DNA of 64,000 nt from CAZEHO01 sp964511945 (GCA_964511945.1 CAZEHO010000007.1:36690-100689), one strand, 5' to 3'. Positions 50,349 to 58,553 are shown, counted from the stretch's first letter. Made by a program: numbers and translations. Notes: generated by a model from the sequence alone, not told the origin.

Positions 50349-52535
50349 TTACGGCCTGGTCATCCCCGCATTGGCGCCGAGGTCACCAAGTGCGTCGTAC
50401 AGCATCTGGATGACGTACTTGCCGTTGTGGGCGAAGGCTCCAGGATCCTTCAGCGCGTACTGATAGATGTACGCAGCCTGCAGGAGCCGCGGAGTCCAGG
50501 TGTTGTACTTGTTCGGGTAGATGCCCTCGCCGGGATCCGGCACACCGTTCTCATTCGAGTCAACGAAGAAGTACGGGTAGGCATGCGAGTCGTAAATGAT
50601 CGCAGCCATGTTCGGATCCGCTGCTGCGTATGCCTGTATGGCGGCATACAGCGCCTCGGCCATCGTGGTGATCTCAGCGGCCAGGCCTTCGGCAGCATCG
50701 CCGTCACCGTCGTAGTCGACGGCGTCGTCGCCCCCGGCCCTGATCGCCGTCGGGTCCTCGGTGCCATGGCAGCCTGCGCAGGCTGCGACTTGGACCTCGA
50801 GCGTGTGAGCGTCGTGGCACTCCGTGCAGACGTTGAACGAGTCAACGTGTCCGAACTGTCCCACGTACTCCTTGCCCGGGTACTCGAATCCACCCATAGC
50901 GTCGGTGCCGAACAGCGTGGCGCCGGCTGCGAAGTAGTGGATGTTGATGAACCCGAGGTCCTCGCTGACCGTGTCGGCGGCGATGCCTTCAACTGCTCCG
51001 AGGACGGAGTTCGTCGAGGAACGGCCCTGGTGGCAGTTCAGGCACAGGTTCGAGCCGAGATCATCCAAGGCAAGTGTCGCCCCGCTCGGGAACGGCACCT
51101 CAGCCGACTCGAATCTGCTCCACGTTCCCAGGTCGTTGTGGCAGGTGCTGCAGAGCAGCCCATTCGACGGATCCTGGGTGATCTCGACGCCTTCGGTCAG
51201 GAAGAGCGGCAGCCCGGCTGCCGTGTGGCAGCGTGAGCAGCGGCTCGACACCACCGCCGGGTCGTCCTCATCCCAGTGACGGAATGCCTCTTCCGATCCG
51301 GCGAAGTGGCCGTGGTCGATCCGGTGCAGTGCATCGAGCGAAACCGGGGTGCCGAGGGCACCGTTCAGGTCGTCGATCGAGTCGTACAGCAACTGGATGA
51401 TGTACTTGCCGTTGTGGGCGTAGGCGCCCCCGTCCTTCGACGCCAGTTGGTAGTTGTGCGCCGCCTTCAGGAGACGCGGTGTCCAGGTGGCGTACTTGTT
51501 CGGGTAGATGCCTTCACCCTCGGTGACTTCACCGTCTCCGTCGCCATCGATGAAGAAGTACGGATACGAGTGCGAGTCGTAGACGACCCCGACGCCGGCA
51601 ACCTCGGTGGCATATGCCTGGATGGCGGCATAGAGCAGCGCCTTCACGCCCTCGATCTCGTAGTACATACCTTCGTCGACGTCGCCGTCACCGTCGTAAT
51701 CCACGGCGGATGCCAGCGTGCGGATGTCCTTCGGATCCTCCGCGGAGTGGCAATTCACGCACGTGCTCGCCTTGATCTCGGTCGAGTGCGGGCTGTGGCA
51801 GTCGGTGCAGCTCTCGAAGCCTTCGACGTGGGTGAAGAAGGCGTCGTAGGTCTTGCCGTCGTACTGGAAGCCACCCAGGGCCTCAGTGCCGTACTTGACG
51901 GCGGCAGCCGGGTAGTAGTGGACGTTGAGGAAGCCGAGCTCCTCGTTGACCACATCGTCTTCCATGCCCTCAACTGCAGCAGCGATGCTCACGCCGGACT
52001 GACGTCCCTGGTGGCACTGCATGCAGACGGCTTCGGAGCCGAGGTCGGCGAGTTCAACGCCCGACGGCATCACGACACTGTCCATGGCCCGGGTTACCGA
52101 GTTGTGGCATGTCGTGCAGCTGATCACCGTGTCCACTGCGTGGTCGGCGTCGACGGTGCCGAAGTCGGAGCCGTCGGTTCCCAGGAAGTCCTGGAAACCG
52201 CCGTCGCTGTGGCACTTCGCGCAGAAGGACGGAATGACCATTGGGTCGTCCTCATCCCAGTGGCGGAACGCCTCCGCGGTCCGATCGGCGTGCGGCGAGT
52301 TCTCCCAATCCGCGAGCGCGGGAATCGCCAGCGGCGGTTCTTCGGGCTCGGGGATGGTGGTGGTCGTCGTTGTCTCTGGTGGCGGTGCCGTCGTGGTCGT
52401 CGCCGGTGCCGCCGTGGTCGTGGGTGCCGCCGTCGCGCTGGTCGTGGTGGCGTCATCGTCGTCGGTACAGGCTGCAGCCATGACCAGAACAAACGCCAAC
52501 ACGAGCGCCAGAACGGCCCCGTGTCTGCTTCTCAT
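50349..52535 (-). CDS. Decaheme surface lipoprotein with duplicated halves and calcium-loop motifs
   Basis: The 728-residue protein has a lipoprotein signal (lipobox AAAC, Cys near residue 23), a Thr/Pro-rich spacer, then two similar halves (about 75–400 and 415–728). Each half has five CXXCH sites (CAKCH, CTTCH, CMQCH, CTDCH, CVNCH; CSRCH, CSTCH, CLNCH, CTECH, CAGCH) and the repeated phrases EAFRHWDEDDP, LGFINIHY or LGFLNVHY, YPYFF and NGKYVIQMLYD. EF-hand/dockerin-like loops occur: DYDGDGDVDEG, DGDGDGEVTEGEG, DYDGDGDAAEG, DSNENGVPDPGEG. Start ATG 52535 has AGGTGGGG upstream. Likely an external electron carrier anchored by lipid. Confidence 0.85.
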   Translation of the reverse strand: MRSRHGAVLALVLAFVLVMAAACTDDDDATTTSATAAPTTTAAPATTTTAPPPETTTTTTIPEPEEPPLAIPALADWENSPHADRTAEAFRHWDEDDPMVIPSFCAKCHSDGGFQDFLGTDGSDFGTVDADHAVDTVISCTTCHNSVTRAMDSVVMPSGVELADLGSEAVCMQCHQGRQSGVSIAAAVEGMEDDVVNEELGFLNVHYYPAAAVKYGTEALGGFQYDGKTYDAFFTHVEGFESCTDCHSPHSTEIKASTCVNCHSAEDPKDIRTLASAVDYDGDGDVDEGMYYEIEGVKALLYAAIQAYATEVAGVGVVYDSHSYPYFFIDGDGDGEVTEGEGIYPNKYATWTPRLLKAAHNYQLASKDGGAYAHNGKYIIQLLYDSIDDLNGALGTPVSLDALHRIDHGHFAGSEEAFRHWDEDDPAVVSSRCSRCHTAAGLPLFLTEGVEITQDPSNGLLCSTCHNDLGTWSRFESAEVPFPSGATLALDDLGSNLCLNCHQGRSSTNSVLGAVEGIAADTVSEDLGFINIHYFAAGATLFGTDAMGGFEYPGKEYVGQFGHVDSFNVCTECHDAHTLEVQVAACAGCHGTEDPTAIRAGGDDAVDYDGDGDAAEGLAAEITTMAEALYAAIQAYAAADPNMAAIIYDSHAYPYFFVDSNENGVPDPGEGIYPNKYNTWTPRLLQAAYIYQYALKDPGAFAHNGKYVIQMLYDALGDLGANAGMTRP

Positions 52536-52744
52536 AGGTATCCCCCACCTGCGTGTAGGTCCTTCGTATTGTCGCCGACACGCTGTCGGATTGGTTAGGG
52601 CCATTGGTCCTTAGCGACAGGGCGTCGCGAAAACGGTGGGCCTTATGACACAAAGCATTTACTTATTGATGAGACATTGCAACTTCGGACCCTGGCGGTG
52701 CCGGCACCTCCGGCCGATGCTGGGAGGGAGAGAGAGGAACCACC
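52536..52744. promoter_or_regulatory. Divergent promoter region of decaheme lipoprotein and small membrane protein
   Basis: This 209-base spacer between divergent genes must hold both promoters. Visible structure includes an inverted repeat CCGACA/TGTCGG (52575–52589) and a 12-base palindrome GGTGCCGGCACC (52697–52708), either of which could bind a regulator. No promoter box can be assigned with confidence. Confidence 0.4.
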
Positions 52745-53032
52745 ATGAAGACCGGTCTCGGTCGGGGAATCAGCTCGGTAGCGTTCGTGCTGTCCGCCAC
52801 CGGCACGGTGTTCCTGCTCCTCGCGCTCGCGATGCTCGGTCCATACGCCGATCGCGAAGCGCTGTCGCTCCCATGGGCCATTGTTCTGTGGGGTCTGGTA
52901 GGGATCGTCACCTTTGTCTTGGTGATGAGAGTGTTGGTCATTGCCCTCACCGCCCTCGCCGGCCTGGCGTGGGGAGCGAAGAAGGGAGCAGTCGCAGCCG
53001 CCCAACTGTTGAGGGCACTCGTTCTGCGCTAG
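52745..53032 (+). CDS. Small two-helix membrane protein
   Basis: A 95-residue protein with two hydrophobic helices (about 8–35 and 42–75) and a short basic tail. GGGAGGGAGAGAGAGG lies just ahead of the ATG, a strong ribosome site. No family is recognised. It is encoded directly between the decaheme lipoprotein and ccmA, so a role in the respiratory island is possible but not shown. Confidence 0.6.
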   Translation: MKTGLGRGISSVAFVLSATGTVFLLLALAMLGPYADREALSLPWAIVLWGLVGIVTFVLVMRVLVIALTALAGLAWGAKKGAVAAAQLLRALVLR

Positions 53033-53055
53033 CAGACGCTGTGCTTGTCTTGCCC

Positions 53056-53171
53056 GGGCGGGGCCCCAACCCCGCCCTTCTCCGCAACGTGGGGCCCCAA
53101 CCCCACGGCGGCCGTCCCGTCGTGTTGCGGGGAGCTCTGGCACAAGACCGCGCTGTCGTGTTGCGGCGCGG
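53056..53171. repeat. Cluster of short hairpins ahead of ccmA
   Basis: Two adjacent hairpins have identical six-base loops CCCCAA: GGGCGGGG/CCCCGCCC (53056–53077) and GTGGGG/CCCCAC (53089–53106), so GGGGCCCCAACCCC occurs twice. The 12-mer GTCGTGTTGCGG occurs at 53119–53130 and 53155–53166, and CCGCGC/GCGCGG can pair around the second. The spacer is otherwise free of features. It resembles a REP-type stack of GC hairpins. Confidence 0.55.
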
Positions 53172-53225
53172 GCTCACATTGCCCGTCGCCTGTCACCCGT
53201 CGCTGGTTGCTCGTAAACTCCCCGG

Positions 53226-53885
53226 GTGCTCGAGACCATCGTCGATCTGCGCGAGGTGGGGGTGCGCATCGGCGACACTCCGATTCTTCGCAACCTCACG
53301 CTCTCCGTTGCCTCCGGTGAGGTCGTCGGCCTCATCGGCCACAACGGTTCCGGGAAGACCACCCTGCTCCGGGTGGTCTCCACCCTGCTGCCGCCGACCG
53401 ATGGGAAGGGCACGATCCTCGGTGCGGCACTCGATGCCGAGGACTGCTACGACGTCCGGCATCGCATCGGCCTGATCGGCCATCAACCGGGCCTCTACCC
53501 GCAACTGACACTGCAGGAGAACATCTCGTTCGTGGCCCGGATGCGGGGAGTCCCCATCTCCGAGGTACCGCTGGTGTTGGATCGGGTCGGTCTCGGCTTG
53601 GCCCGGGGCCGCAAGGCCTCCGCCTGCTCTCATGGAATGCAGCGGCGCGCCGAATTCGCCCGCCTCGTCCTCACCAAGCCGGACCTGCTGCTGCTTGACG
53701 AAGCGCATGCCGGGCTCGACCCGCAGGCGGCGGACCTGGTGGCCCACCTCGTGGCCGGGGTCCGAAGCCGGGGTGGGGGAGCCATCGTGGTGTCCCATGA
53801 GCACGCCCGGATCGCCCCACTGGTTGATCGGTTCGTCGAACTGCAGGGCGGATCCCTGGTCGCCACCGAATGGAGCGGTGAGTGA
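53226..53885 (+). CDS. ccmA: Heme exporter ATP-binding protein CcmA
   Basis: The 219-residue ATPase has Walker A GHNGSGKTT near residue 37, signature ACSHGMQRRAEFARLVL (SHGM in place of LSGGQ, typical of CcmA) and Walker B LLLLDEAHAGLD. With CcmB and CcmC it releases holo-CcmE for cytochrome c maturation. GTG 53226 is the start; its end overlaps ccmB by four bases. Confidence 0.92.
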   Translation: MLETIVDLREVGVRIGDTPILRNLTLSVASGEVVGLIGHNGSGKTTLLRVVSTLLPPTDGKGTILGAALDAEDCYDVRHRIGLIGHQPGLYPQLTLQENISFVARMRGVPISEVPLVLDRVGLGLARGRKASACSHGMQRRAEFARLVLTKPDLLLLDEAHAGLDPQAADLVAHLVAGVRSRGGGAIVVSHEHARIAPLVDRFVELQGGSLVATEWSGE

Positions 53886-54553
53886 TGCCGTCGTTCTGGC
53901 GCCAGGCCACCGAGATCGCCCGCAAGGACCTCCGCACCGAGGTTCGATCCGGAGAGGTCCTCATGATCACGGTGCCCTTCGGTGCTGCCGCACTGATGCT
54001 GGTGCCGCTGGCGATCAGCACCGACGCCCCCCTTCTGGAGCGGATCGGCCCGGGGATGTACTGGAGCGTGGTCTTGCTGTTCGGCGTACTGGTGATGATC
54101 CGCCAGAGCGCCGGCGAAGGTCGCGCCCAGGAGGATCTCGTGGCACTCCTCGGCGTCGACGCCGCCGCCCGCTTCGTCGGGCGCACCGGTGCAACCTTCC
54201 TGCTGATGCTGCTGTTCGAGGTCGTTCTGGCGCCGGTGGCACTCGCCCTATACGGGACCGATCCGGCCGGGTGGTGGTGGATGCTCGCGGTGCTTCCGCT
54301 CGTTGCCATGGGGCTGGCATTGCTGGGAACGCTGGCCTCGTCGATCGCTGCCAGCGTCGCGTCGTCCACCCTCGTGCCCCTCATCGTGGTGCCGATGGCG
54401 GTGCCGATGCTGCTTGCCGCCACCCAGATCCTCGAAGGTTTGCGGATCGACGGAACTATCCTCGGCTGGCTCCTGCTGCTTGTGGTGATGGACTTGCTAC
54501 TGGCAGTAGCGGGAGTACTCAGCGCCCGGCCCTTGCAGGAGGCGACACGGTGA
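53882..54553 (+). CDS. ccmB: Heme exporter membrane protein CcmB
   Basis: A 223-residue protein with six membrane helices. The opening RQATEIARKDLRTEVRSGE and FGAAALMLVPLAI, SAGEGRAQEDLVALL are typical of CcmB. It forms the ABC channel part of CcmABC. Start is GTG 53882 or ATG 53885, overlapping the ccmA stop (GTGA); its stop overlaps ccmC. Confidence 0.9.
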   Translation: MMPSFWRQATEIARKDLRTEVRSGEVLMITVPFGAAALMLVPLAISTDAPLLERIGPGMYWSVVLLFGVLVMIRQSAGEGRAQEDLVALLGVDAAARFVGRTGATFLLMLLFEVVLAPVALALYGTDPAGWWWMLAVLPLVAMGLALLGTLASSIAASVASSTLVPLIVVPMAVPMLLAATQILEGLRIDGTILGWLLLLVVMDLLLAVAGVLSARPLQEATR

Positions 54554-55269
54554 TTGCACGGAGATGGCTCGACGTCGCGGCAGTCGGCACGCTGCTGACC
54601 GCACTCGTCGTCGGCCTGGTGGTTCCCCCCGAGGAGACCCAGGGCGATCTGGCCCGGATCATGTTCGTTCACGTCCCGGCCGCCTGGCTCGCCTATCTCG
54701 CTTTCGGGATCACGCTGCTGGGGAGTGCGCTCTACTTGATTACCAAGAAGATCAAGTGGGATCGGCTGGCCGCCGCTTCTGCGGAGGTCGGGGTCTACTT
54801 CACCGGCCTCACTCTGGCCCTCGGCATGATCTGGGGGAAGCCGACCTGGGGCGTCTGGTGGACCTGGGACGCCCGTCTCGTGCTCACCGCGGTCATGTTC
54901 TTCGTGTATCTCGGGTACCTGGCGCTGCGCCGCGGCATCCCCGATGTTGAGCTTCGAGCCCGCCGTTCCGCCTGGCTCGGGGTCCTCGGCGTGATCCAGA
55001 TCCCCGTCGTGCACTTCTCGGTGCTGTGGTGGCGGACGCTCCATCAGCCACCGACGCTGCTGCGTCCTGGTGAGATGCAGATGGATGCTCCGTTTTTCGG
55101 AGCTTTGATGACGTCGCTGTTCGCATACACCGTGGTCTACGCCGCCCTGGTGAGGCGCAACATCGAACGCCAGGAGCTCGAGGCCAAGCTGGGTGACGCG
55201 ATGGCGTCGGAGGAGATCGAGGTGGCCGGTGCGGCCATCCAGGCACCGGACTACGGAGAGGTGAACTGA
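54550..55269 (+). CDS. ccmC: Heme exporter protein CcmC
   Basis: CcmC hands heme to CcmE at the outer membrane face. The 239-residue protein has six helices and the tryptophan-rich signature WGVWWTWDARLVLTAVMFF (about 98–116) with conserved flanking histidines (FVHVPAAW near 39–46; VVHFSVLWWRTLHQP near 154–168). GTG 54550 overlaps the ccmB stop; the longer open frame upstream lies inside ccmA/ccmB. The stop overlaps the ccmD ATG by one base. Confidence 0.93.
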   Translation: MIARRWLDVAAVGTLLTALVVGLVVPPEETQGDLARIMFVHVPAAWLAYLAFGITLLGSALYLITKKIKWDRLAAASAEVGVYFTGLTLALGMIWGKPTWGVWWTWDARLVLTAVMFFVYLGYLALRRGIPDVELRARRSAWLGVLGVIQIPVVHFSVLWWRTLHQPPTLLRPGEMQMDAPFFGALMTSLFAYTVVYAALVRRNIERQELEAKLGDAMASEEIEVAGAAIQAPDYGEVN

Positions 55270-55391
55270 TGTCCGAGTGGGGCTGGGTCGCCTTCGCCTT
55301 TGGTGTGACTTATGCGTCGATGCTGACCTACGCTTCCTGGTCGGCACAACGGCTGCGAACGGTGCGGAAGAAGCTTGAGGAGTGGCGATGA
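55269..55391 (+). CDS. ccmD: CcmD-like small membrane protein
   Basis: A 40-residue frame MSEWGWVAFAFGVTYASM... with one membrane helix (about 4–24) and a basic/charged C-terminal tail RLRTVRKKLEEW, the exact make-up of CcmD, which holds the CcmABC–CcmE complex together. It sits between ccmC and ccmE with overlaps of one and four bases. CcmD proteins share little sequence, so position and topology carry the call. Confidence 0.8.
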   Translation: MSEWGWVAFAFGVTYASMLTYASWSAQRLRTVRKKLEEWR

Positions 55392-55804
55392 ACAAGCGGT
55401 ACGCGATGTTCGTGATCCCGGCGATCGGCCTGGTGGCCATCATCGTCGGGTTCCTCATCTTCAACCTGAGTGATGCCCTGGTGTATTACCGGACCCCGAC
55501 TGAGGTCCTCGAGGAGGTCACCGCGGATCCGGACAACCGGATGCGGCTCGGCGGTCAGGTCGAGGCCGGCACGATCGTCGCCACCACGGATGGGGTCGAC
55601 TTTGTCGTGACCGATGGGGTCAACGCCATCGAAGTCAGCCACACCGGCTCTCCGCAGCAACTGTTCCAGGAGGGCATCGGCGTCGTAGTCGAGGGTGCCT
55701 GGGACGGCAGCCGCTTCCACAGTGACACGATGATCGTTAAGCACGACGAGCAGTACCGCACCGACGACGAGGTCTACGAGCCGCCCCACGACGTCGAGGG
55801 ATAG
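55388..55804 (+). CDS. ccmE: Heme chaperone CcmE
   Basis: The 138-residue protein has an N-terminal anchor helix (about 5–27) and an OB-like beta barrel with RMRLGGQVEAGTI and GIGVVVEGAWD, then the heme-binding IVKHDEQY (H-x-x-x-Y near residue 119–123). The histidine forms the covalent heme bond in System I. The C-terminus is acidic with DEVYEPPHDVEG. It closes ccmA-B-C-D-E. CcmE completes the set with the ccmF-H-I-G cluster 15 kb away. Confidence 0.93.
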   Translation: MNKRYAMFVIPAIGLVAIIVGFLIFNLSDALVYYRTPTEVLEEVTADPDNRMRLGGQVEAGTIVATTDGVDFVVTDGVNAIEVSHTGSPQQLFQEGIGVVVEGAWDGSRFHSDTMIVKHDEQYRTDDEVYEPPHDVEG

Positions 55805-55832
55805 GCCCACTTCCGTTCGGTAGGTTGGGTGC

Positions 55833-56294
55833 ATGCCCGATTTCACCAAGCGGGTCGCCAAGGCAATCGCCGGAGAACTCCATCCGGGTGAGGCCATCGT
55901 CAAAGCGCTGTCCGCCCAACCTCCCGGCTCGCTCACGCGGGGAATCAACGAGACCGGAGACACCTATCGGGGCATGTACCGGGGCCGCAAGGAGAAGCAG
56001 CGGCACGAGGCGGAGGCCGCCGGGATGGCAGCAAGGATTCCGCCTCGCAATGTGTTCCTGACGCTGACAGAGCGCAGACTGCTGATCCACACGATGTCCA
56101 AGCTCGGCTCCCCGGAAGAGCTGGTCGCCGACGTCCCCTTCGATCAGATCGGCAGGGTCGATTTCGAAGCGAAACGGTTCGGGAGCGGGTCCCTCGACCT
56201 GGTGTTCATCGATGACACCGGCATCGACATCCTCATTGTGCAGCGTCAGCGGCCGGAAGAGTTCGTCGCCGCCTGGGAGCATCTCCGCCCGTAG
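55833..56294 (+). CDS. PH-like domain hypothetical protein
   Basis: The 153-residue protein has an N-terminal helical, basic part (about 1–70) and a beta-rich C-terminal part with NVFLTLTERRLLIHTMSK and VPFDQIGRVDFEAKRFGSG, a pattern seen in bacterial PH-like domains. It is not recognised as a named family. The 3' end overlaps the convergent EamA gene by 62 bases. Confidence 0.65.
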   Translation: MPDFTKRVAKAIAGELHPGEAIVKALSAQPPGSLTRGINETGDTYRGMYRGRKEKQRHEAEAAGMAARIPPRNVFLTLTERRLLIHTMSKLGSPEELVADVPFDQIGRVDFEAKRFGSGSLDLVFIDDTGIDILIVQRQRPEEFVAAWEHLRP

Positions 56295-57210
56295 CCGTCA
56301 GCACGCTGATCGCCACGCCGGTCCCGATTCCGAGTACTCCGAGCGCGCCGAAGAGGGTGACAGTTTCTCCGGTGGCGATCACCGACGACAGCAGGCCCAC
56401 CAGCGGTACGCCCATGAAGATCAGGGAGATGGTGATGGCTCGGAGGCTGAGCGCAACGATCTGGCGGGCCCAGGAGACGAACCCAGTCGCCACGATTCCC
56501 TCGTAGGCGACGATTGCGATGAACCGCGGAGACCAGTCGATCTCGGGGGCGCCTTCCACGATCGGGGCGGCGATCAGGAGGACGGCGGTCGCGATGCCCA
56601 ACTGCCAGGGGAGGGCAACGGCAGGTCCGGTCTCCCACTGGTGCCCTCGAGTGTGCACGATGATGCCGCCGGCGACGATCGCCGCTCCGAGCAGGAGGCC
56701 ATGCCCGATCAGGATGTCACGATCGGACCAGTCGAATTGCCACGGTTCGAACAGGAGCACGATCCCGGTGATCCCAACGACGAGCCCGACCCGGCGGCGG
56801 GCGCTCATTCGCTCCCGAAGCACGATGGCCGCAATTGGAACGGCCCACAGCCCGGCCGTCCACACCAGCACTGAGGATCGCCCCGCCGGGATGAACTCGA
56901 GGCCGGCGAATACGAGCCCGAGCTGCAGGGCGAGTCCACCGAGTCCGACGGTGAGCACGATCGGCCAGTCGTTTGTCGGTGGGACCCGGAGGCGGCCGGT
57001 GACGGCTCCGGCGGCGACCACCACGAGCGCCGCCGCACCCACCCGGACGGCGCCAAACCACACCGGGGTGATGGACTCGAGGCCCGTCTTCATGATCGGC
57101 CAGTTGATGCCCAGGAAGAAGACGACCAGACCCAGCAGGATCAAGGCGCGGGCGACCGAGGGTGCCTTGGCTCTCCGCGCCGGCGCGCCGGCGTCCTGGA
57201 TCGGCTGCAT
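56233..57210 (-). CDS. EamA/DMT family transporter
   Basis: The 325-residue protein has ten membrane helices as two EamA repeats. LVVFFLGINWPIMKTGLESI near the start and SLRAITISLIFMGVPLVGLL near the end are typical. Substrate unknown. Its 3' end overlaps the convergent PH-like gene by 62 bases. It is the third member of this family in the window (with 30172 and 45607); they differ in sequence, so they are not recent copies. Confidence 0.85.
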   Translation of the reverse strand: MQPIQDAGAPARRAKAPSVARALILLGLVVFFLGINWPIMKTGLESITPVWFGAVRVGAAALVVVAAGAVTGRLRVPPTNDWPIVLTVGLGGLALQLGLVFAGLEFIPAGRSSVLVWTAGLWAVPIAAIVLRERMSARRRVGLVVGITGIVLLFEPWQFDWSDRDILIGHGLLLGAAIVAGGIIVHTRGHQWETGPAVALPWQLGIATAVLLIAAPIVEGAPEIDWSPRFIAIVAYEGIVATGFVSWARQIVALSLRAITISLIFMGVPLVGLLSSVIATGETVTLFGALGVLGIGTGVAISVLTATGGDAPRRRRTLPAADAAQ

Positions 57211-57320
57211 GCTGGAGAGCGTAGGGCGGGATCGAAGAGGTGCTGTGGGCGACCGTCCCCTTCTCGAGTCATCCGCGTGGAGTGCGCAACTAGCCTCGGG
57301 GAATGAGGAGAGAGGCGCGT

Positions 57321-57482
57321 ATGAGCCCCGAGCGGCAACAGAAACTCCTGTGGTGGCGGAATCCGGTCGGCCCGGACAAGGAACCCGAGACCGGGAAGGC
57401 CATGTTGTGGAACACGGTCATCTGGCTCGGCGTCGTTGCGCTGTGCATCGTCATCGTCCTTGTTCTGCTGGTCGTGTTCTAG
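57321..57482 (+). CDS. Small membrane protein (53 residues)
   Basis: A frame starting MSPERQQKLLWWRNPVGPD with one C-terminal membrane helix (about 32–53). ATG 57321 has GGAGAGAGG six bases upstream, whereas the in-frame ATG 57303 lacks one. No family is recognised. The hydrophobic C-terminus ending in VVF suggests a tail-anchored peptide. Confidence 0.55.
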   Translation: MSPERQQKLLWWRNPVGPDKEPETGKAMLWNTVIWLGVVALCIVIVLVLLVVF

Positions 57483-57507
57483 GTTCCGTCCGTCCTGAGC
57501 GTTCGTG

Positions 57508-57547
57508 CAGTTCGCATAGCGAACTGCCAAGCTCCGCGTAGCGGAGC
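57508..57547. repeat. Tandem perfect hairpins with three-base loops
   Basis: CAGTTCGC-ATA-GCGAACTG (57508–57526) and GCTCCGC-GTA-GCGGAGC (57531–57547) are perfect stems of 8 and 7 bp in tandem. They stand between the small membrane protein and the metallo-beta-lactamase gene. A third hairpin of the same design (GTA loop) is at 58231–58249. Confidence 0.6.
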
Positions 57548-57563
57548 CGCCCACTACCGTCGG

Positions 57564-58196
57564 GTGATGGCGACCATTCGACGCTTCACCGACTCCTGCC
57601 TGCTGGTGACGACCGGCGACGGCACCACCCTGTTCGATCCCGGCTTGTATGCCTTCGGCAACGATCTCATCGACCTCGAAACCATCGGCGATGTGCAGCG
57701 GGTGCTCATCACCCACGAACACGACGATCACGTCAAGCCCGAGTTCATCCGCTGGCTCATCGACCGCGGTGAGGATGTGCAGGTTTTCGCCAATCAGGCG
57801 GTGGCCGACATCCTTGCCGGCGACGACATCGAGGTGTCGACGGACACCCCACTCGGCACGAGCTCAGAGGATGTCGTCCATGAACTCATTCCGACGGGTG
57901 CCCAGCCGCCAAACCGCAGTTGGACGATCGACGGACTGCTGACCCATCCCGGCGATAGCTACCAGCCGACCACGACCGCGCCGGTCCTGGCACTCCCGCT
58001 GCTGGCGCCGTGGGGCACCACCACCAAGTCGGTGGAGTTCGCCCGTCGCCTCGGCCCGGCCCAGGTGGTCCCGATCCACGACTTCTACTTGAGCCAGAGC
58101 GGGCGGCAATGGGTGACCGGTCTGGCGAAGCGCGTGCTCGCTGCGGACGGCATTGAGGTGGTCCCCCTGGACTGGGGCGAGAGCTACTCGGTGTGA
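57564..58196 (+). CDS. Metallo-beta-lactamase fold hydrolase
   Basis: The 210-residue protein (GTG 57564 or ATG 57567) has the MBL metal motif ITHEHDDH (about 49–56; H-x-H-x-D-H), an FDPGLY strand before it and VVPIHDFYLSQSGRQW near the C-terminus, where the third histidine lies in PIHD. It resembles the UPF0173/UlaG-like group of small MBL hydrolases. Substrate unknown. It lies between two hairpin elements. Confidence 0.85.
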   Translation: MMATIRRFTDSCLLVTTGDGTTLFDPGLYAFGNDLIDLETIGDVQRVLITHEHDDHVKPEFIRWLIDRGEDVQVFANQAVADILAGDDIEVSTDTPLGTSSEDVVHELIPTGAQPPNRSWTIDGLLTHPGDSYQPTTTAPVLALPLLAPWGTTTKSVEFARRLGPAQVVPIHDFYLSQSGRQWVTGLAKRVLAADGIEVVPLDWGESYSV

Positions 58197-58230
58197 ACCG
58201 GTTCCCTTTCCCCCTTGCGGGGGAAGGTGG

Positions 58231-58249
58231 CCGACGGCGTAGCCGTCGG
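58231..58249. repeat. Hairpin with GTA loop
   Basis: CCGACGGC-GTA-GCCGTCGG is a perfect 8-bp stem, preceded by CCCCCTTGCGGGGG (58210–58223), another short hairpin. Similar CCTTGCGGGG/CCGACGGC units are known as REP-like elements in several bacterial groups. It lies in the spacer after the MBL gene. Confidence 0.55.
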
Positions 58250-58311
58250 ACGGATGGGGGGGTAGACGAGTGGTCCGGAGAGAGTCGCGCTGTAGGGGAA
58301 GTGAGGGCTTG

Positions 58312-58515
58312 CTACTTCCGCACCCGCTTCTTCGCCGCTTCCCGCCCCCGGTCGAGCAGCTTGCGAGCGGCGGGGAACTCTTTGGCGAGCAGCGCCAGTC
58401 CGCCGGCGATGACCACGAGCCCGGGCCCGGGAAGCACGAGCAGCGCGACGCCGGTGGCCACGGTGGCGCCGCCGACGGTTCCCACGACTGCTTTGCGGAC
58501 CAGATTGCGTCGCAT
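58312..58515 (-). CDS. PGPGW-type small transmembrane protein
   Basis: A 67-residue protein beginning MRRNLVRKAVVGTVGG with a hydrophobic helix (about 9–28) and LPGPGLVVIAGGLALLAKEF (about 28–47), the motif of the PGPGW membrane family, then a basic tail. Function unknown. It lies downstream of hypE in the same direction with 38 bases between, and may be a separate gene. Confidence 0.8.
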   Translation of the reverse strand: MRRNLVRKAVVGTVGGATVATGVALLVLPGPGLVVIAGGLALLAKEFPAARKLLDRGREAAKKRVRK

Positions 58516-58553
58516 GACGCGAAGTGTATGGATCGCCGGCCGCTACCCGCGGA

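Noticed and set aside
53632..54549. N-terminal extension of CcmC through ccmA and ccmB
   Set aside because: The frame is open but lies antiphase inside two well-supported ccm genes; GTG 54550 gives the normal CcmC start.
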